From CAYFJO01 sp964343305 (lineage in GTDB: Bacteria > Planctomycetota > Planctomycetia > Pirellulales > Pirellulaceae), in the NCBI GenBank assembly GCA_964343305.1, contig CAYFJO010000171.1, positions 1 to 21,262 of the forward strand: DNA of 21,262 bases, written 5' to 3'. Of this stretch, positions 1 to 7,068 are shown piece after piece. A program made the position numbers and the translations under genes. The notes beneath the pieces are model-generated. The model was not told where the DNA came from and ran no database searches. It saw nothing but the letters and a program-made list of their open reading frames with translations. Within the stretch, counting starts at the first letter, position 1. Every line of letters starts with the position of its first letter.

Positions 1-1199
1 TCAAAAAAGTTGGCCATGTGATCGCGGCTCTGCGGCACTCGCCATGCGTTCTCCGGCAGTGGATTGTCCTTCAGCTCTTCAACCGGTCTTCCGTACACGC
101 CACCACGGTTGACGAAGACCCGTCCTTTGTCGCCGGTGAACATGATGCCGTCGCGACCAAATGACTTGATCTCGGCGGGGCAATTCTCGCCAAACAAGTA
201 TTTGATCTTTTCAGGAGTCATTTCCTCATGCTGCTTGGCGATGCCGCCATAACGCTGGCGATGATTCACCGACGAGAAATACAGCATCTCGATGCCATTG
301 GCGTAGAGCATGCGCGAGAAGAAACGGTCGGGCGTGTTGAAACTGTTGGGCGCTCCAGCGTTGGGGAACATGCCCCGCGCTTCAACCGAGACCGGACCTG
401 TCAATTCACAATCCGCGCCCCAATGGGCGATGTCCACATGGTGGTTGCCCCAGTCGGTGATGATGCCGCCGGCATATTCGTACCACCAACGGAAGTTGGC
501 ATGGGTTCGCTGGTGACAGTAGTCGTGCGCCGGTGCCTGCCCTTGGTACAGCTCCCAATTTAGATGCGATGGCACGCGCTCGGCGGCGAATGGCCCAGCC
601 TTCGTTGTGTAGTAGGGCAGCGCGATCCACACTTGCTTGAGTTTGCCCACTCGACCGTTGCGAACCAATTCAACGGCGGTTTGAAATGTGTGGTCACTTC
701 GCTGCTGGGTGCCGACCTGCACGACTCGGTCGGTCTCCTTGACGACCTTGGTTAGCTGTTTGCCTTCGTCGATCGTGAGCGTGAGCGGCTTTTCGGTGTA
801 AACATCCTTGCCCGCTTTGCAGGCAGCGATATTGACCGCCGTGTGCCAATGGTCGGGCGTCGCATTGACGATGACGTCGACGTCCTTGCGTTCGAGCAGC
901 TTTCGGTAGTCGTCATAAATGTCCGCTTTTCCTCCGAACCGCTCTCGAGCCCGCTCGGCGTGCGTGCGGTCCACGTCACAAACGGCTACGACTTCACCAA
1001 ACCTAGCCGCCTGTGCCACGACTGCCGCACCCCGTCCCCCAATGCCTATCGCGCCGATGTGAGGGCGGTCATTTCTCGATTGCGTCTGGTCAGCGCTTGC
1101 GGCGGCGCTGGTTAACCAATATGGGACCGTCGCACCGCCAGCAAGAACCGAAGTGGTTGTGCTGAGGAACTGACGGCGAGTAGTAGGGATGTTCGACAT
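1..1199 (-). CDS. Gfo/Idh/MocA family oxidoreductase, Tat-exported (3' end outside window)
   Basis: This is a predicted NAD(P)-dependent sugar or polyol dehydrogenase-like protein, exported folded through the Tat system. The frame is open for 399 codons from ATG at 1199 to the left edge, so the C-terminus is missing. A GGAGG ribosome site (1207-1211 on the minus strand) lies 7 nt before the ATG and supports this start. The N-terminus has a twin-arginine signal (TTRRQFLSTTTSVL, residues 6-19) followed by a hydrophobic stretch. The Rossmann-fold glycine motif GIGGRG is at residues 52-57 and the family motif EKP at residues 136-138 (TEKPLTLTIDEG). A C-terminal substrate-domain motif, ITDWGNHHVDIAHW, contains the conserved Asp and His residues. 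The substrate is unknown. Planctomycetes carry many paralogues of this family. The family call is secure; the reaction is not. Confidence 0.93.
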   Translation of the reverse strand, partial: MSNIPTTRRQFLSTTTSVLAGGATVPYWLTSAAASADQTQSRNDRPHIGAIGIGGRGAAVVAQAARFGEVVAVCDVDRTHAERARERFGGKADIYDDYRKLLERKDVDVIVNATPDHWHTAVNIAACKAGKDVYTEKPLTLTIDEGKQLTKVVKETDRVVQVGTQQRSDHTFQTAVELVRNGRVGKLKQVWIALPYYTTKAGPFAAERVPSHLNWELYQGQAPAHDYCHQRTHANFRWWYEYAGGIITDWGNHHVDIAHWGADCELTGPVSVEARGMFPNAGAPNSFNTPDRFFSRMLYANGIEMLYFSSVNHRQRYGGIAKQHEEMTPEKIKYLFGENCPAEIKSFGRDGIMFTGDKGRVFVNRGGVYGRPVEELKDNPLPENAWRVPQSRDHMANFF

Positions 1200-1206
1200 T
1201 GAAAGT

Positions 1207-1211
1207 CCTCC
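1207..1211 (-). promoter_or_regulatory. Shine-Dalgarno site of the left-edge oxidoreductase
   Basis: GGAGG on the minus strand, 7 nt before the ATG at 1199. It fixes the start of a gene whose end lies outside the window. Confidence 0.7.
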
Positions 1212-1306
1212 AGGGACAAGACAGGGAAAGCGGCTGCGAGCCGGCAATCCATAGCAACTACACGCGATAATACCATCTAAACACGCTATACTCTAACTTG
1301 TTGTGG

Positions 1307-1350
1307 TGCCGTTGAGCAACCTACGTGGGTAGTGTTCTAAGACTGTGGGG
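1307..1350 (+). repeat. Left copy of an imperfect inverted repeat flanking a small gene
   Basis: Read on the plus strand, this stretch matches the reverse complement of 1741-1781. The shared blocks are TGCYGTYGAG, then ACGT, GGGTAGTGT, CTAAGA and GTGTGG or CTGTGG. About 25 of 30 bases match over the core 1321-1350, with one gap. Both copies read inward toward the small gene at 1453-1740, as terminal inverted repeats of a small element would. No target-site duplication is visible outside the repeats. Confidence 0.55.
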
Positions 1351-1363
1351 CAATCCTTAGAAC
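1334..1363. repeat. Perfect 8-bp inverted repeat (hairpin)
   Basis: GTTCTAAG (1334-1341) and CTTAGAAC (1356-1363) are exact reverse complements around a 14-nt loop. Flanking ACGTGG (1324-1329) can pair with CCACGT (1362-1367) if four to six bases bulge out. The left arm is part of the repeat copy at 1307-1350. It lies between the divergent oxidoreductase gene and the small membrane protein gene, so an operator or a mobile-element end are both possible. Confidence 0.45.
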
Positions 1364-1452
1364 CACGTCAAAATGTTCGTCGAAGCTGAAGAAAGGGGTC
1401 GAACGATGTGCGCAGGCGTTTTCATGCGCGGGTCACGCCCTATAATGCGCCG

Positions 1453-1740
1453 ATGCCCAACTCATCCCCCAAGCCGAAACTCCACTGGTTGCAGTTCAGC
1501 TTGCGGAAATTTTTTGTACTGGTGACTCTGCTTACCGTGCTGGCCGTGGGGTTCTGGCGGTTTCGAGAGTGGGGACGGAAGCTGTGGCAACAACACTATA
1601 CCGTCGAACTTATTTTCACTCCCAACAAGGCGAACGTACGACTAAGCGAAGAATTTGAACGCAAGTACTGGTTGCCGATGAAGGTGTACGAACTCACGTC
1701 TTCGTCCAGTCAACGCGAACGGACGTACCTCCGGGAATAG
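1453..1740 (+). CDS. Small single-pass membrane protein, planctomycete type
   Basis: This encodes about 95 residues from ATG at 1453. It has a basic, proline-containing N-terminus, the stretch LQFSLRKFFVLVTLLTVLAV (about residues 13-32) as the only membrane segment, then a basic FWRFREWGRKLW stretch and a polar tail. The pattern 'LQFSLRxxFVLVTLL' recurs at the start of many small hypothetical proteins in planctomycetes, so I take it as a real gene of unknown function. The topology is probably cytoplasmic N-terminus and external C-terminus, by the positive residues before the helix. An alternative GTG start at 1408 has an AAAGGGG-like ribosome site 9 nt upstream and would add 15 residues. The stop codon directly abuts the right inverted repeat. 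No catalytic motif is visible. Confidence 0.6.
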   Translation: MPNSSPKPKLHWLQFSLRKFFVLVTLLTVLAVGFWRFREWGRKLWQQHYTVELIFTPNKANVRLSEEFERKYWLPMKVYELTSSSSQRERTYLRE

Positions 1741-1781
1741 CTCCACACTCTTAGCACACTACCCTACGTGACTCGACAGCA
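1741..1781 (-). repeat. Right copy of the imperfect inverted repeat
   Basis: The reverse complement of this stretch matches 1307-1350 (see that entry). It begins immediately after the TAG stop of the small membrane protein gene. Confidence 0.55.
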
Positions 1782-2007
1782 GAAACCTTCTTGCCCCAAA
1801 CCGATGCGCGGCAACGAATTAACGGAACACTTTCTCTCACGGTTGCCTTCAGCCTGGCGTGGTTACGGATTACACGTGAAAATCCGTCGTGGGGTTATGA
1901 TCGATCCAGGGTGTGCTGGCGAGTGATAGGCCCAGGCGAGTGCGGACAGACAAGCGAGTTCACATCGAGTGCATCAATCGGTTTCGGGGAGTCCGTAGTG
2001 AGGCTGA
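1782..2007. other. Intergenic region between convergent genes with a small hairpin
   Basis: No convincing gene is present. ACGGATT (1865-1871) and AATCCGT (1881-1887) form a perfect 7-bp stem with a 9-nt loop. It is not followed by a T-tract, so it is at best a weak terminator between the small plus-strand gene and the URO-D-family gene on the minus strand. Confidence 0.4.
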
Positions 2008-3474
2008 TTAGAAGGACAGAAGTAATTGCCAGATGAACACGTTGCTGAGAGCGTCCATGTCCTGCCACGTCTTCTGGCAGAGAGCTTCGTCGCCATTGAT
2101 CTCTCCTATTTCCGCCCTCTTGTTGTGCCATGCTTGGCACTCACCCGGCTGCGGCTGGTCCTCGGGTGGGGTTGCCAGGAATGTGCCGGGCTGCGCGTCT
2201 GCGGGCGACGGTCGCGGACCGCCGACCGTCAGACTGGCTGCACTGTGACCGCGCGAATAGACGCCGTATTCCAGCGTCGTTTCTGTCATGACGCGAATGT
2301 TCTCGACGGTCGCATCATTCTGCACGATCGCGCTCGCGTCCATGATGTACCCGCCCTCTTGCGCAATGCCCTCGATGATCTCGCGGCAACGCTTACGAAC
2401 GTCTTCCGGCTCGCCCAAGGAAAGCAAGGTGTTCGTCACGCCGCCACTCAAGCAGAACTTGTCGCCCAGGACGTCCCGCGTCTTGTAAATGTCGCCCTGG
2501 TCGAGGTGGTACACGATGCTTCGGTCGGGCAGTTCGGCGAACGATTCGAGATGGTGATCCCAACTTCCTTCGGCATAGAACAGCGTTTGAAGACCTTCGG
2601 ACCAGAGGTCCTGAATGATCGGCTTCAGCGTCGCCCAATACACATTCTTGAAGATTTCTGGCGAGACGAACGGAACGCCGCCGCGGTGCATCCAAAGGCC
2701 GACCGGGACGTTCCTGTCTGGATCGCCCGTCGTCTTCGCCACATGCGCCAGATGCGGCGCGAGTGCCTCGCAGGCGGCAAGTACCTTTTCGGGACGTTCG
2801 AACAGGTCGTCAACCAGTCCCAGGTAACCTCGCATCTTGTCCGCGATGATGTCGAGCGGAGCTTTCAAGATTCCAGCGATCGCCGAAACGGTGCCGCACT
2901 CGGTGCGCAACCGCGCCACTTGCGGACCGAACGCCGTGAAATATTGCATCATGGCCATGCCGGTCCTGACCAACGCCAAATTGTTCTCGATCGTGCACGG
3001 CTCGCCGATCGGGACCAACTGCGCGGCCACGCGGGGCAGCCAGACGTTGTATAAGAAGCCGGTCGGATCCTCGATGAGCGCGTCGTACTCATCAGGCTTC
3101 ATGAAAGCATCGTCCTGCGGCGGCTCACGGTACTGAAAGCCCGTGTCGGCGGGGATGTCGATTCCAGGAATGGCGTAGTACTTGAGCCCCATCGACTGCG
3201 CGAGCCCCGTCCAGACGTAGACCATGTTCGGCACAACTGCGTCCCAGTCAAAGTCGGACGCACACTTGCAGGCGGCGTCGAACGCCCTCGGGTAGTCGTG
3301 CGCCAGTTCCTGACAGGTGTACCCGGCATACACGCCGGTAAACTCGGCGACGAAAGGTCGAATGGGCACGCGATCGGGCATTTCATTCCGCATCGCCGTC
3401 GTGTACCTGGCCAAGCGCTCTGCGTACCGAGCCTCTAAATCAACCGATGTCGCTGAGTCAACATTTCTGCTCAT
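2008..3474 (-). CDS. Uroporphyrinogen decarboxylase (URO-D) superfamily protein, long form
   Basis: A 488-residue cytoplasmic protein with no signal peptide. The TIM-barrel pattern of the URO-D/MtaA/CmuA superfamily is visible: an N-terminal RMxxxMxNExPDRVPIRPF-like segment (about residues 24-41), the phrase PVGLWMHRGGVPFVSPEIF (257-275), IVYHLDQGD (320-328), CLSGGVTNTLLSLGEPEDVRKRCREII (341-367) and GGYIMDASA (374-382). It is longer than typical haem-pathway HemE (about 340-360 aa), with a proline-rich tail after about residue 410. It is therefore more likely a methyltransferase-like relative than HemE. MtaA-type enzymes bind zinc through His-x-Cys plus a distant Cys; here the site reads His323-Leu-Asp325, without that Cys. 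The start ATG at 3474 has GGTGG about 8 nt upstream. The gene is divergent from the oxidoreductase at 3625. Substrate unknown. Confidence 0.85.
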   Translation of the reverse strand: MSRNVDSATSVDLEARYAERLARYTTAMRNEMPDRVPIRPFVAEFTGVYAGYTCQELAHDYPRAFDAACKCASDFDWDAVVPNMVYVWTGLAQSMGLKYYAIPGIDIPADTGFQYREPPQDDAFMKPDEYDALIEDPTGFLYNVWLPRVAAQLVPIGEPCTIENNLALVRTGMAMMQYFTAFGPQVARLRTECGTVSAIAGILKAPLDIIADKMRGYLGLVDDLFERPEKVLAACEALAPHLAHVAKTTGDPDRNVPVGLWMHRGGVPFVSPEIFKNVYWATLKPIIQDLWSEGLQTLFYAEGSWDHHLESFAELPDRSIVYHLDQGDIYKTRDVLGDKFCLSGGVTNTLLSLGEPEDVRKRCREIIEGIAQEGGYIMDASAIVQNDATVENIRVMTETTLEYGVYSRGHSAASLTVGGPRPSPADAQPGTFLATPPEDQPQPGECQAWHNKRAEIGEINGDEALCQKTWQDMDALSNVFIWQLLLSF

Positions 3475-3624
3475 GAAGGAACCACCAAAATACGGGCCAG
3501 GGTCAATACTATCAAATTAAACCTAAGTTATGTAGTATAAACTGCCCACCACGGTGCAACTTGAAAAAAGCCCATCGTATGTCCTCGCAGATCGACAAAC
3601 GACTCGCAATGAAGGAGTTCTTCC
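3475..3624. promoter_or_regulatory. Divergent promoter region
   Basis: This 150-bp region separates two genes transcribed away from each other (minus URO-D-family, plus oxidoreductase). It contains an AT-rich core at about 3508-3541, well below the GC content of its surroundings, where promoters for both directions are expected. No -35/-10 pair with canonical spacing could be assigned with confidence. Near its right end GAAGGAG (3611-3617) is the ribosome site for the ATG at 3625, with 7-nt spacing. Confidence 0.5.
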
Positions 3625-4983
3625 ATGCCAGACACAAATCGACGACAGTTTCTGAAGGGCGCGGCTGTAACGACTGGCACGTCGTTGGCGGCCGCTGCTG
3701 CGATTGCCAAAACACGAAAGAGCGCGAACGACCGCATCCGCGTGGGGCTGCTCGGCATGGGGGGACGCATGCGGTCGCACGTGGCTGCCTTGGCGAAAAT
3801 GGCCGAGGACAACGTCGAGATCGTGGCGATCTGCGATTGCGACCAAAGCAAGCTCGATTCGGCAGTCGAGCGCTATCCCGAATTGAAAGGCAAAAAACTC
3901 GACGTCTACACCGACATGCGCAAGATGTTCGACGACAAATCGATCGATGCGATCAGCAACGCCTTGGGCGATCGCTGGCACGCGCTGTCAACCATCTGGG
4001 CCTGCCAGGCTGACAAGGATGTGTATGTCGAGAAGCCCGGCACGCACAATTTGTTCGAAGGCCGCCAAATGATCGCTGCGGCGCGAAAGTACGATTGCAT
4101 GGTCCAGCATGGGACTCAGAACCGCTCAAGCCCAAACATCATGGAAGGGATAGCCAAGCTAAAGGAAGGCGTCATCGGTGATGTCTACATGGCCCGCGGA
4201 ATCGACTACAAGCTGCGTGGCAACCTGGGGCGTGTCGGTCCGAGGCCAGTGCCAGACGGTTTGGATTGGGACCAGTGGTTGGGACCGAAGCCCATGCGCA
4301 AGTACAGCCTGTTCTGGCACAAGCGGTGGTATTGGAACTTGGAACTTGCCAGCGGCTGCTTTGCCAATCAGGCAGTTCATGAACTCGACATCCTTCGCTG
4401 GGGGCTGGGGCTGGACAACCATCCAACCCAAGTGACAGCCACGGGTGGCAAGTTCGTCCACGACGATGACCGCACTTGCCCCACACATGTGGCGATGACA
4501 TATCAGTTTGAAGGTTCCCAACCAATGGTCACCTACGAGCATCGTTCTTGGTACACCAACAGCGAAGCGGGTTTTCGGGATAAGTACCCCTTTGTGCAAC
4601 CGAACTATCCAGTGGGAACGATCTTTTTCGGCACCAAGGGCTACATGATCTTTCCCGATTACAGCAGCTACCACACGTTCTTTGGTCCCCAGAGTGAGCC
4701 AGGACCGAGCAAAGCGGATGAAGAGCACACGATGGCGGATCTACCGCACTTCCAAAACTGGGTCGCCGCGATCCGCGCTCGTGACCACAAGCTGCTGCAT
4801 GCCGACATCGAGGAAGGTCACAAATCGATGGTGCTTTGCTTGTTGGCGCGGACCGCCTACCAAGTCGGCCGGCATTTGCAATTTGATCCAAAATCTGAAA
4901 CGGTCGTCGGCGATAACGAGGCAGACGAACTGCTCAACATGCCCAGCTATCGCAAACCATATATCGTTCCAAAACAAGTTTAG
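3625..4983 (+). CDS. Gfo/Idh/MocA family oxidoreductase, Tat-exported
   Basis: A complete 452-residue member of the Gfo/Idh/MocA dehydrogenase family. The start is well supported by GAAGGAG at 3611-3617. Residues 5-28 form a Tat signal (NRRQFLKGAAV followed by an Ala-rich core). The Rossmann glycine motif GMGGR is at residues 44-48, and VEKPGTHN, with EKP at residues 136-138, is the conserved nicotinamide-side motif. The C-terminal domain carries ASGCFANQAVHELDILRWGLG, the planctomycete variant of the substrate-site helix, with the conserved His but Asn where many members have Asp. EKP falls at exactly the same residue number as in the left-edge paralogue, although the two are clearly different subfamilies. 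Its natural substrate is probably a sugar or sugar acid, but nothing here identifies it. The propeller protein at 5079 follows after 95 bp on the same strand and may be co-transcribed. Confidence 0.93.
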   Translation: MPDTNRRQFLKGAAVTTGTSLAAAAAIAKTRKSANDRIRVGLLGMGGRMRSHVAALAKMAEDNVEIVAICDCDQSKLDSAVERYPELKGKKLDVYTDMRKMFDDKSIDAISNALGDRWHALSTIWACQADKDVYVEKPGTHNLFEGRQMIAAARKYDCMVQHGTQNRSSPNIMEGIAKLKEGVIGDVYMARGIDYKLRGNLGRVGPRPVPDGLDWDQWLGPKPMRKYSLFWHKRWYWNLELASGCFANQAVHELDILRWGLGLDNHPTQVTATGGKFVHDDDRTCPTHVAMTYQFEGSQPMVTYEHRSWYTNSEAGFRDKYPFVQPNYPVGTIFFGTKGYMIFPDYSSYHTFFGPQSEPGPSKADEEHTMADLPHFQNWVAAIRARDHKLLHADIEEGHKSMVLCLLARTAYQVGRHLQFDPKSETVVGDNEADELLNMPSYRKPYIVPKQV

Positions 4984-5078
4984 AACATGACCTCGCATCA
5001 TCCATCATTTCTCGAACATTTTCCAGCGGACTGCTGTTAGAATTGTCGCCAAGATTTCTTCTCAAGAGGAACCAGGTG

Positions 5079-6563
5079 ATGCGTGCGGAATCGATCCCAA
5101 CCGTGATGTTATTCGCACTCGTAGCGATGTCGGTCAGTGTTGTTTGTGGCCAGTCGCGTTGGCCGCAGTTTCGTGGGCCCAGCGGAACGGGCGTCGCCGA
5201 CGATGGCAAGCTGCCGATTCACTTTGGGCCCAAGAAAAACGTCTTCTGGAAGCTGGACCTGCCGCCAGGCCACTCGTCGCCCTGTGTGTGGGATGACCGC
5301 GTTTTTCTGACCGGATTCTCCGACGGAAAACTGGAAACGCTGTGCATCGACCGGCAGGCCGGGCGCGTGTTGTGGCGCAGGACCGCACCGGCCGAGGAAA
5401 TCGAAAAAGTCCACCAGATCAGCAACCCGGCCGCACCGACACCGGCCACTGACGGGCAGGCGATTTACGTCTATTTCGGTTCGTTTGGGCTGTTGTGCTA
5501 CGACTTTGGAGGAAACGAACTGTGGAAACACCCGCTGCCCGTACCCAAGCTCTACTTCGGTACCGGCACTTCACCGATCCTCGCAGGCCAACTCGCGTTG
5601 CTTAACGTTGATCAACAAGGCGACTCCTACCTGCTGGCCCTCAACCGCCGAACGGGCGAGACGGTCTGGAAGAAGGAACGACCGTTGTTCGGCCGCGGCT
5701 GGTCAACACCATTGCACGTGCGCCACAACGAAAGCGACCAGGTCGTTGTGCTTGGTAGCAGTCGTCTCGTGGCGTACGACCTCAAGCATGGGACCGAGCA
5801 ATGGTGGGTCAATGGACTGCCGCCGTTCACGATCAGCACGCCGGTGGTCGGCGACGGCACGCTGTTCCTTGCCGCGACGGACGAATTCGGCGAGCCGGAC
5901 AACGTTGTCCAACCGCCGGCGTTCGACGTGCTGGCAAAGCAACACGACAAGAACAAAGACGGCAAAATCAGCAAGAACGAAGTCCCGCCCGAACTGACGG
6001 TTGTCGACAGACGTGCAACCAGCGGGGCCGGCGACACAAAACTTCGCGGCTGGTACTTCGCAAACGTCGACCGGGATAAGGACGGGGCGCTCAGCCGCCA
6101 GGAGTGGGACAAGTTCGTGGCCGAGATGGCGAAGTGGCCGGACGAGTTCAAAGTTGCCGTACTGGCCGTGCGCCTGGGCGGCGAGGGCGACGTCACCGAC
6201 ACCCACGTTGCATGGCAGGCACGCAAGGGCATCCCCGAGGTGCCTTCGCCGTTGTACTACAACCATCGCATCTACACCATCAAGAACGGCGGCATCGTGT
6301 TCTGCCGCAACGCCAAGACTGGCAAGGAGATTTACAAGGGGCGTGTGGGCGCAACGGGCGGATACTACTCCTCACCGATCGCAGGCGACGGCAAAGTATA
6401 CACGGCGTCGGATCGCGGAGTGGTCACCGTGCTCAAGGCAGGTGATCGGTTGGAAGTACTGGCCAGAAACGACCTCGATGAACCGATCATGGCGACGCCG
6501 GCCATCGCCGATGGAAAGCTCTACGTACGAACGCAACGGCATCTGTATGCGTTTGGACTGTGA
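5079..6563 (+). CDS. Secreted PQQ-like (BamB-type) beta-propeller protein with two EF-hands
   Basis: A 494-residue exported protein. I chose ATG at 5079 because AAGAGGA lies just upstream and because it places a clean signal peptide (MRAESIPTVMLFALVAMSVS then VVCGQ) at the N-terminus; a TTG at 5043 would add 12 unlikely residues. After the signal comes WPQFRGPSGTGV (residues 28-39), the usual opening of planctomycete PQQ/BamB-like propellers. Repeated blade motifs such as LETLCIDRQAGRVLWRR, YLLALNRRTGETVWKKE and RLVAYDLKHGTEQWW follow. Two calcium-binding EF-hand loops are inserted between blades: DKNKDGKISKNE (290-301) and DRDKDGALSRQE (331-342). The propeller then resumes (GGIVFCRNAKTGKEIYKGR). 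It is probably a calcium-stabilised binding or scaffold protein; quinoprotein dehydrogenase activity is not shown. It may share a transcript with the oxidoreductase upstream. Confidence 0.9.
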   Translation: MRAESIPTVMLFALVAMSVSVVCGQSRWPQFRGPSGTGVADDGKLPIHFGPKKNVFWKLDLPPGHSSPCVWDDRVFLTGFSDGKLETLCIDRQAGRVLWRRTAPAEEIEKVHQISNPAAPTPATDGQAIYVYFGSFGLLCYDFGGNELWKHPLPVPKLYFGTGTSPILAGQLALLNVDQQGDSYLLALNRRTGETVWKKERPLFGRGWSTPLHVRHNESDQVVVLGSSRLVAYDLKHGTEQWWVNGLPPFTISTPVVGDGTLFLAATDEFGEPDNVVQPPAFDVLAKQHDKNKDGKISKNEVPPELTVVDRRATSGAGDTKLRGWYFANVDRDKDGALSRQEWDKFVAEMAKWPDEFKVAVLAVRLGGEGDVTDTHVAWQARKGIPEVPSPLYYNHRIYTIKNGGIVFCRNAKTGKEIYKGRVGATGGYYSSPIAGDGKVYTASDRGVVTVLKAGDRLEVLARNDLDEPIMATPAIADGKLYVRTQRHLYAFGL

Positions 6564-6603
6564 GTCGTGCGGGTTCAAGTCACTCGTGCTTCTCCGCTGC
6601 CTT

Positions 6604-6625
6604 CCCGCAGATTCGCAAGTGCGGG
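6604..6625 (+). terminator. Weak hairpin after the propeller gene
   Basis: CCCGCA (6604-6609) and TGCGGG (6620-6625) form a perfect 6-bp stem with a 10-nt loop, 40 nt after the stop codon. No T-tract follows, so termination function is uncertain. Confidence 0.3.
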
Positions 6626-6824
6626 TCCACTACCAGTGGCAATGCGTTTTCCGTCTGGACTGAAAGCAACGGACCAAACTTCGTTGTCGCATTTCAATTT
6701 CTGAAGCAGATCACCGGTTCGCACACTCCAAATCCGACAAGTTTTGTCTCTGCTGGCCGTAGCAACACTTGTGCCGTTCGAGCTGAAAACGACCTATGTA
6801 TGCCGCAGCCGGTTAGAAATGACC

Positions 6825-6875
6825 GTAGCCGAACTCGTGAGAGTTCGGGCTCGGAAGTCTCACGACTTCCGCTAC
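6825..6875. repeat. Compound palindromic element: two adjacent perfect hairpins in inverted orientation
   Basis: Hairpin 1 is CCGAACTC (6829-6836), loop GTGA, GAGTTCGG (6841-6848). Hairpin 2 is CGGAAGTC (6852-6859), loop TCAC, GACTTCCG (6864-6871). Both stems are perfect 8-mers. The loops are reverse complements of each other, and the stems differ at only two positions when one unit is inverted. The pair is bracketed by GTAG (6825-6828) and CTAC (6872-6875). This is the layout of a REP/BIME-type element: two related palindromes facing each other. Confidence 0.75.
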
Positions 6876-6979
6876 CGGACAAACCAAACCGGCCGCGGTA
6901 TATTAGCGCAGTGTGTGTTCAGGTGGATCATGCCGTTCCTCCCTTTCGCCAGGCTGTTTCACTGCTGGCTCACGTGGAT

Positions 6980-7029
6980 CGTTGGAATCCAGGGGCCGCA
7001 ATTTGCGGCTCAAGCCTGGCAAGCCAACG
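6980..7029. repeat. Nested three-tier palindrome downstream of the second URO-D gene
   Basis: Three pairs of exact arms are nested: CGTTGG (6980-6985) with CCAACG (7024-7029), CCAGG (6989-6993) with CCTGG (7015-7019), and CCGCAA (6996-7001) with TTGCGG (7003-7008) around a single T. It begins 40 nt past the stop of the minus-strand URO-D gene. It could end transcription there or be another mobile palindromic element. Confidence 0.7.
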
Positions 7030-7068
7030 TGGAACCTCGATGAGAATTGGAATTGTTAGGCCGGGACC

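Larger units (their letters stand above)
6564..7068. other. About 500-bp non-coding region between convergent genes
   Basis: The genes on both sides end here (plus gene ends 6563, minus gene ends 7069). Frames that stay open across parts of it have no recognisable domain and run through the palindromes. It holds the weak hairpin at 6604-6625, a double-hairpin element at 6825-6875 and a nested palindrome at 6980-7029. It looks like a landing place for intergenic repeat elements. Confidence 0.6.

Noticed and set aside
1441..1446. A perfect TATAAT just before the ATG at 1453
   Set aside because: It lies only 6 nt from the start codon, leaves no room for a ribosome site, and has no matching -35 box at the right distance. 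It is probably chance.
1919..1944. Repeated GGCGAGTG words, also seen near 15282-15298
   Set aside because: They are eight-base words in GC-rich DNA with irregular spacing and few copies. This is not enough for a repeat array or CRISPR.
2026..3054. A 342-codon plus-strand frame opposite the first URO-D-family gene
   Set aside because: It is antisense, low-complexity in composition, and has no family motif or ribosome site.
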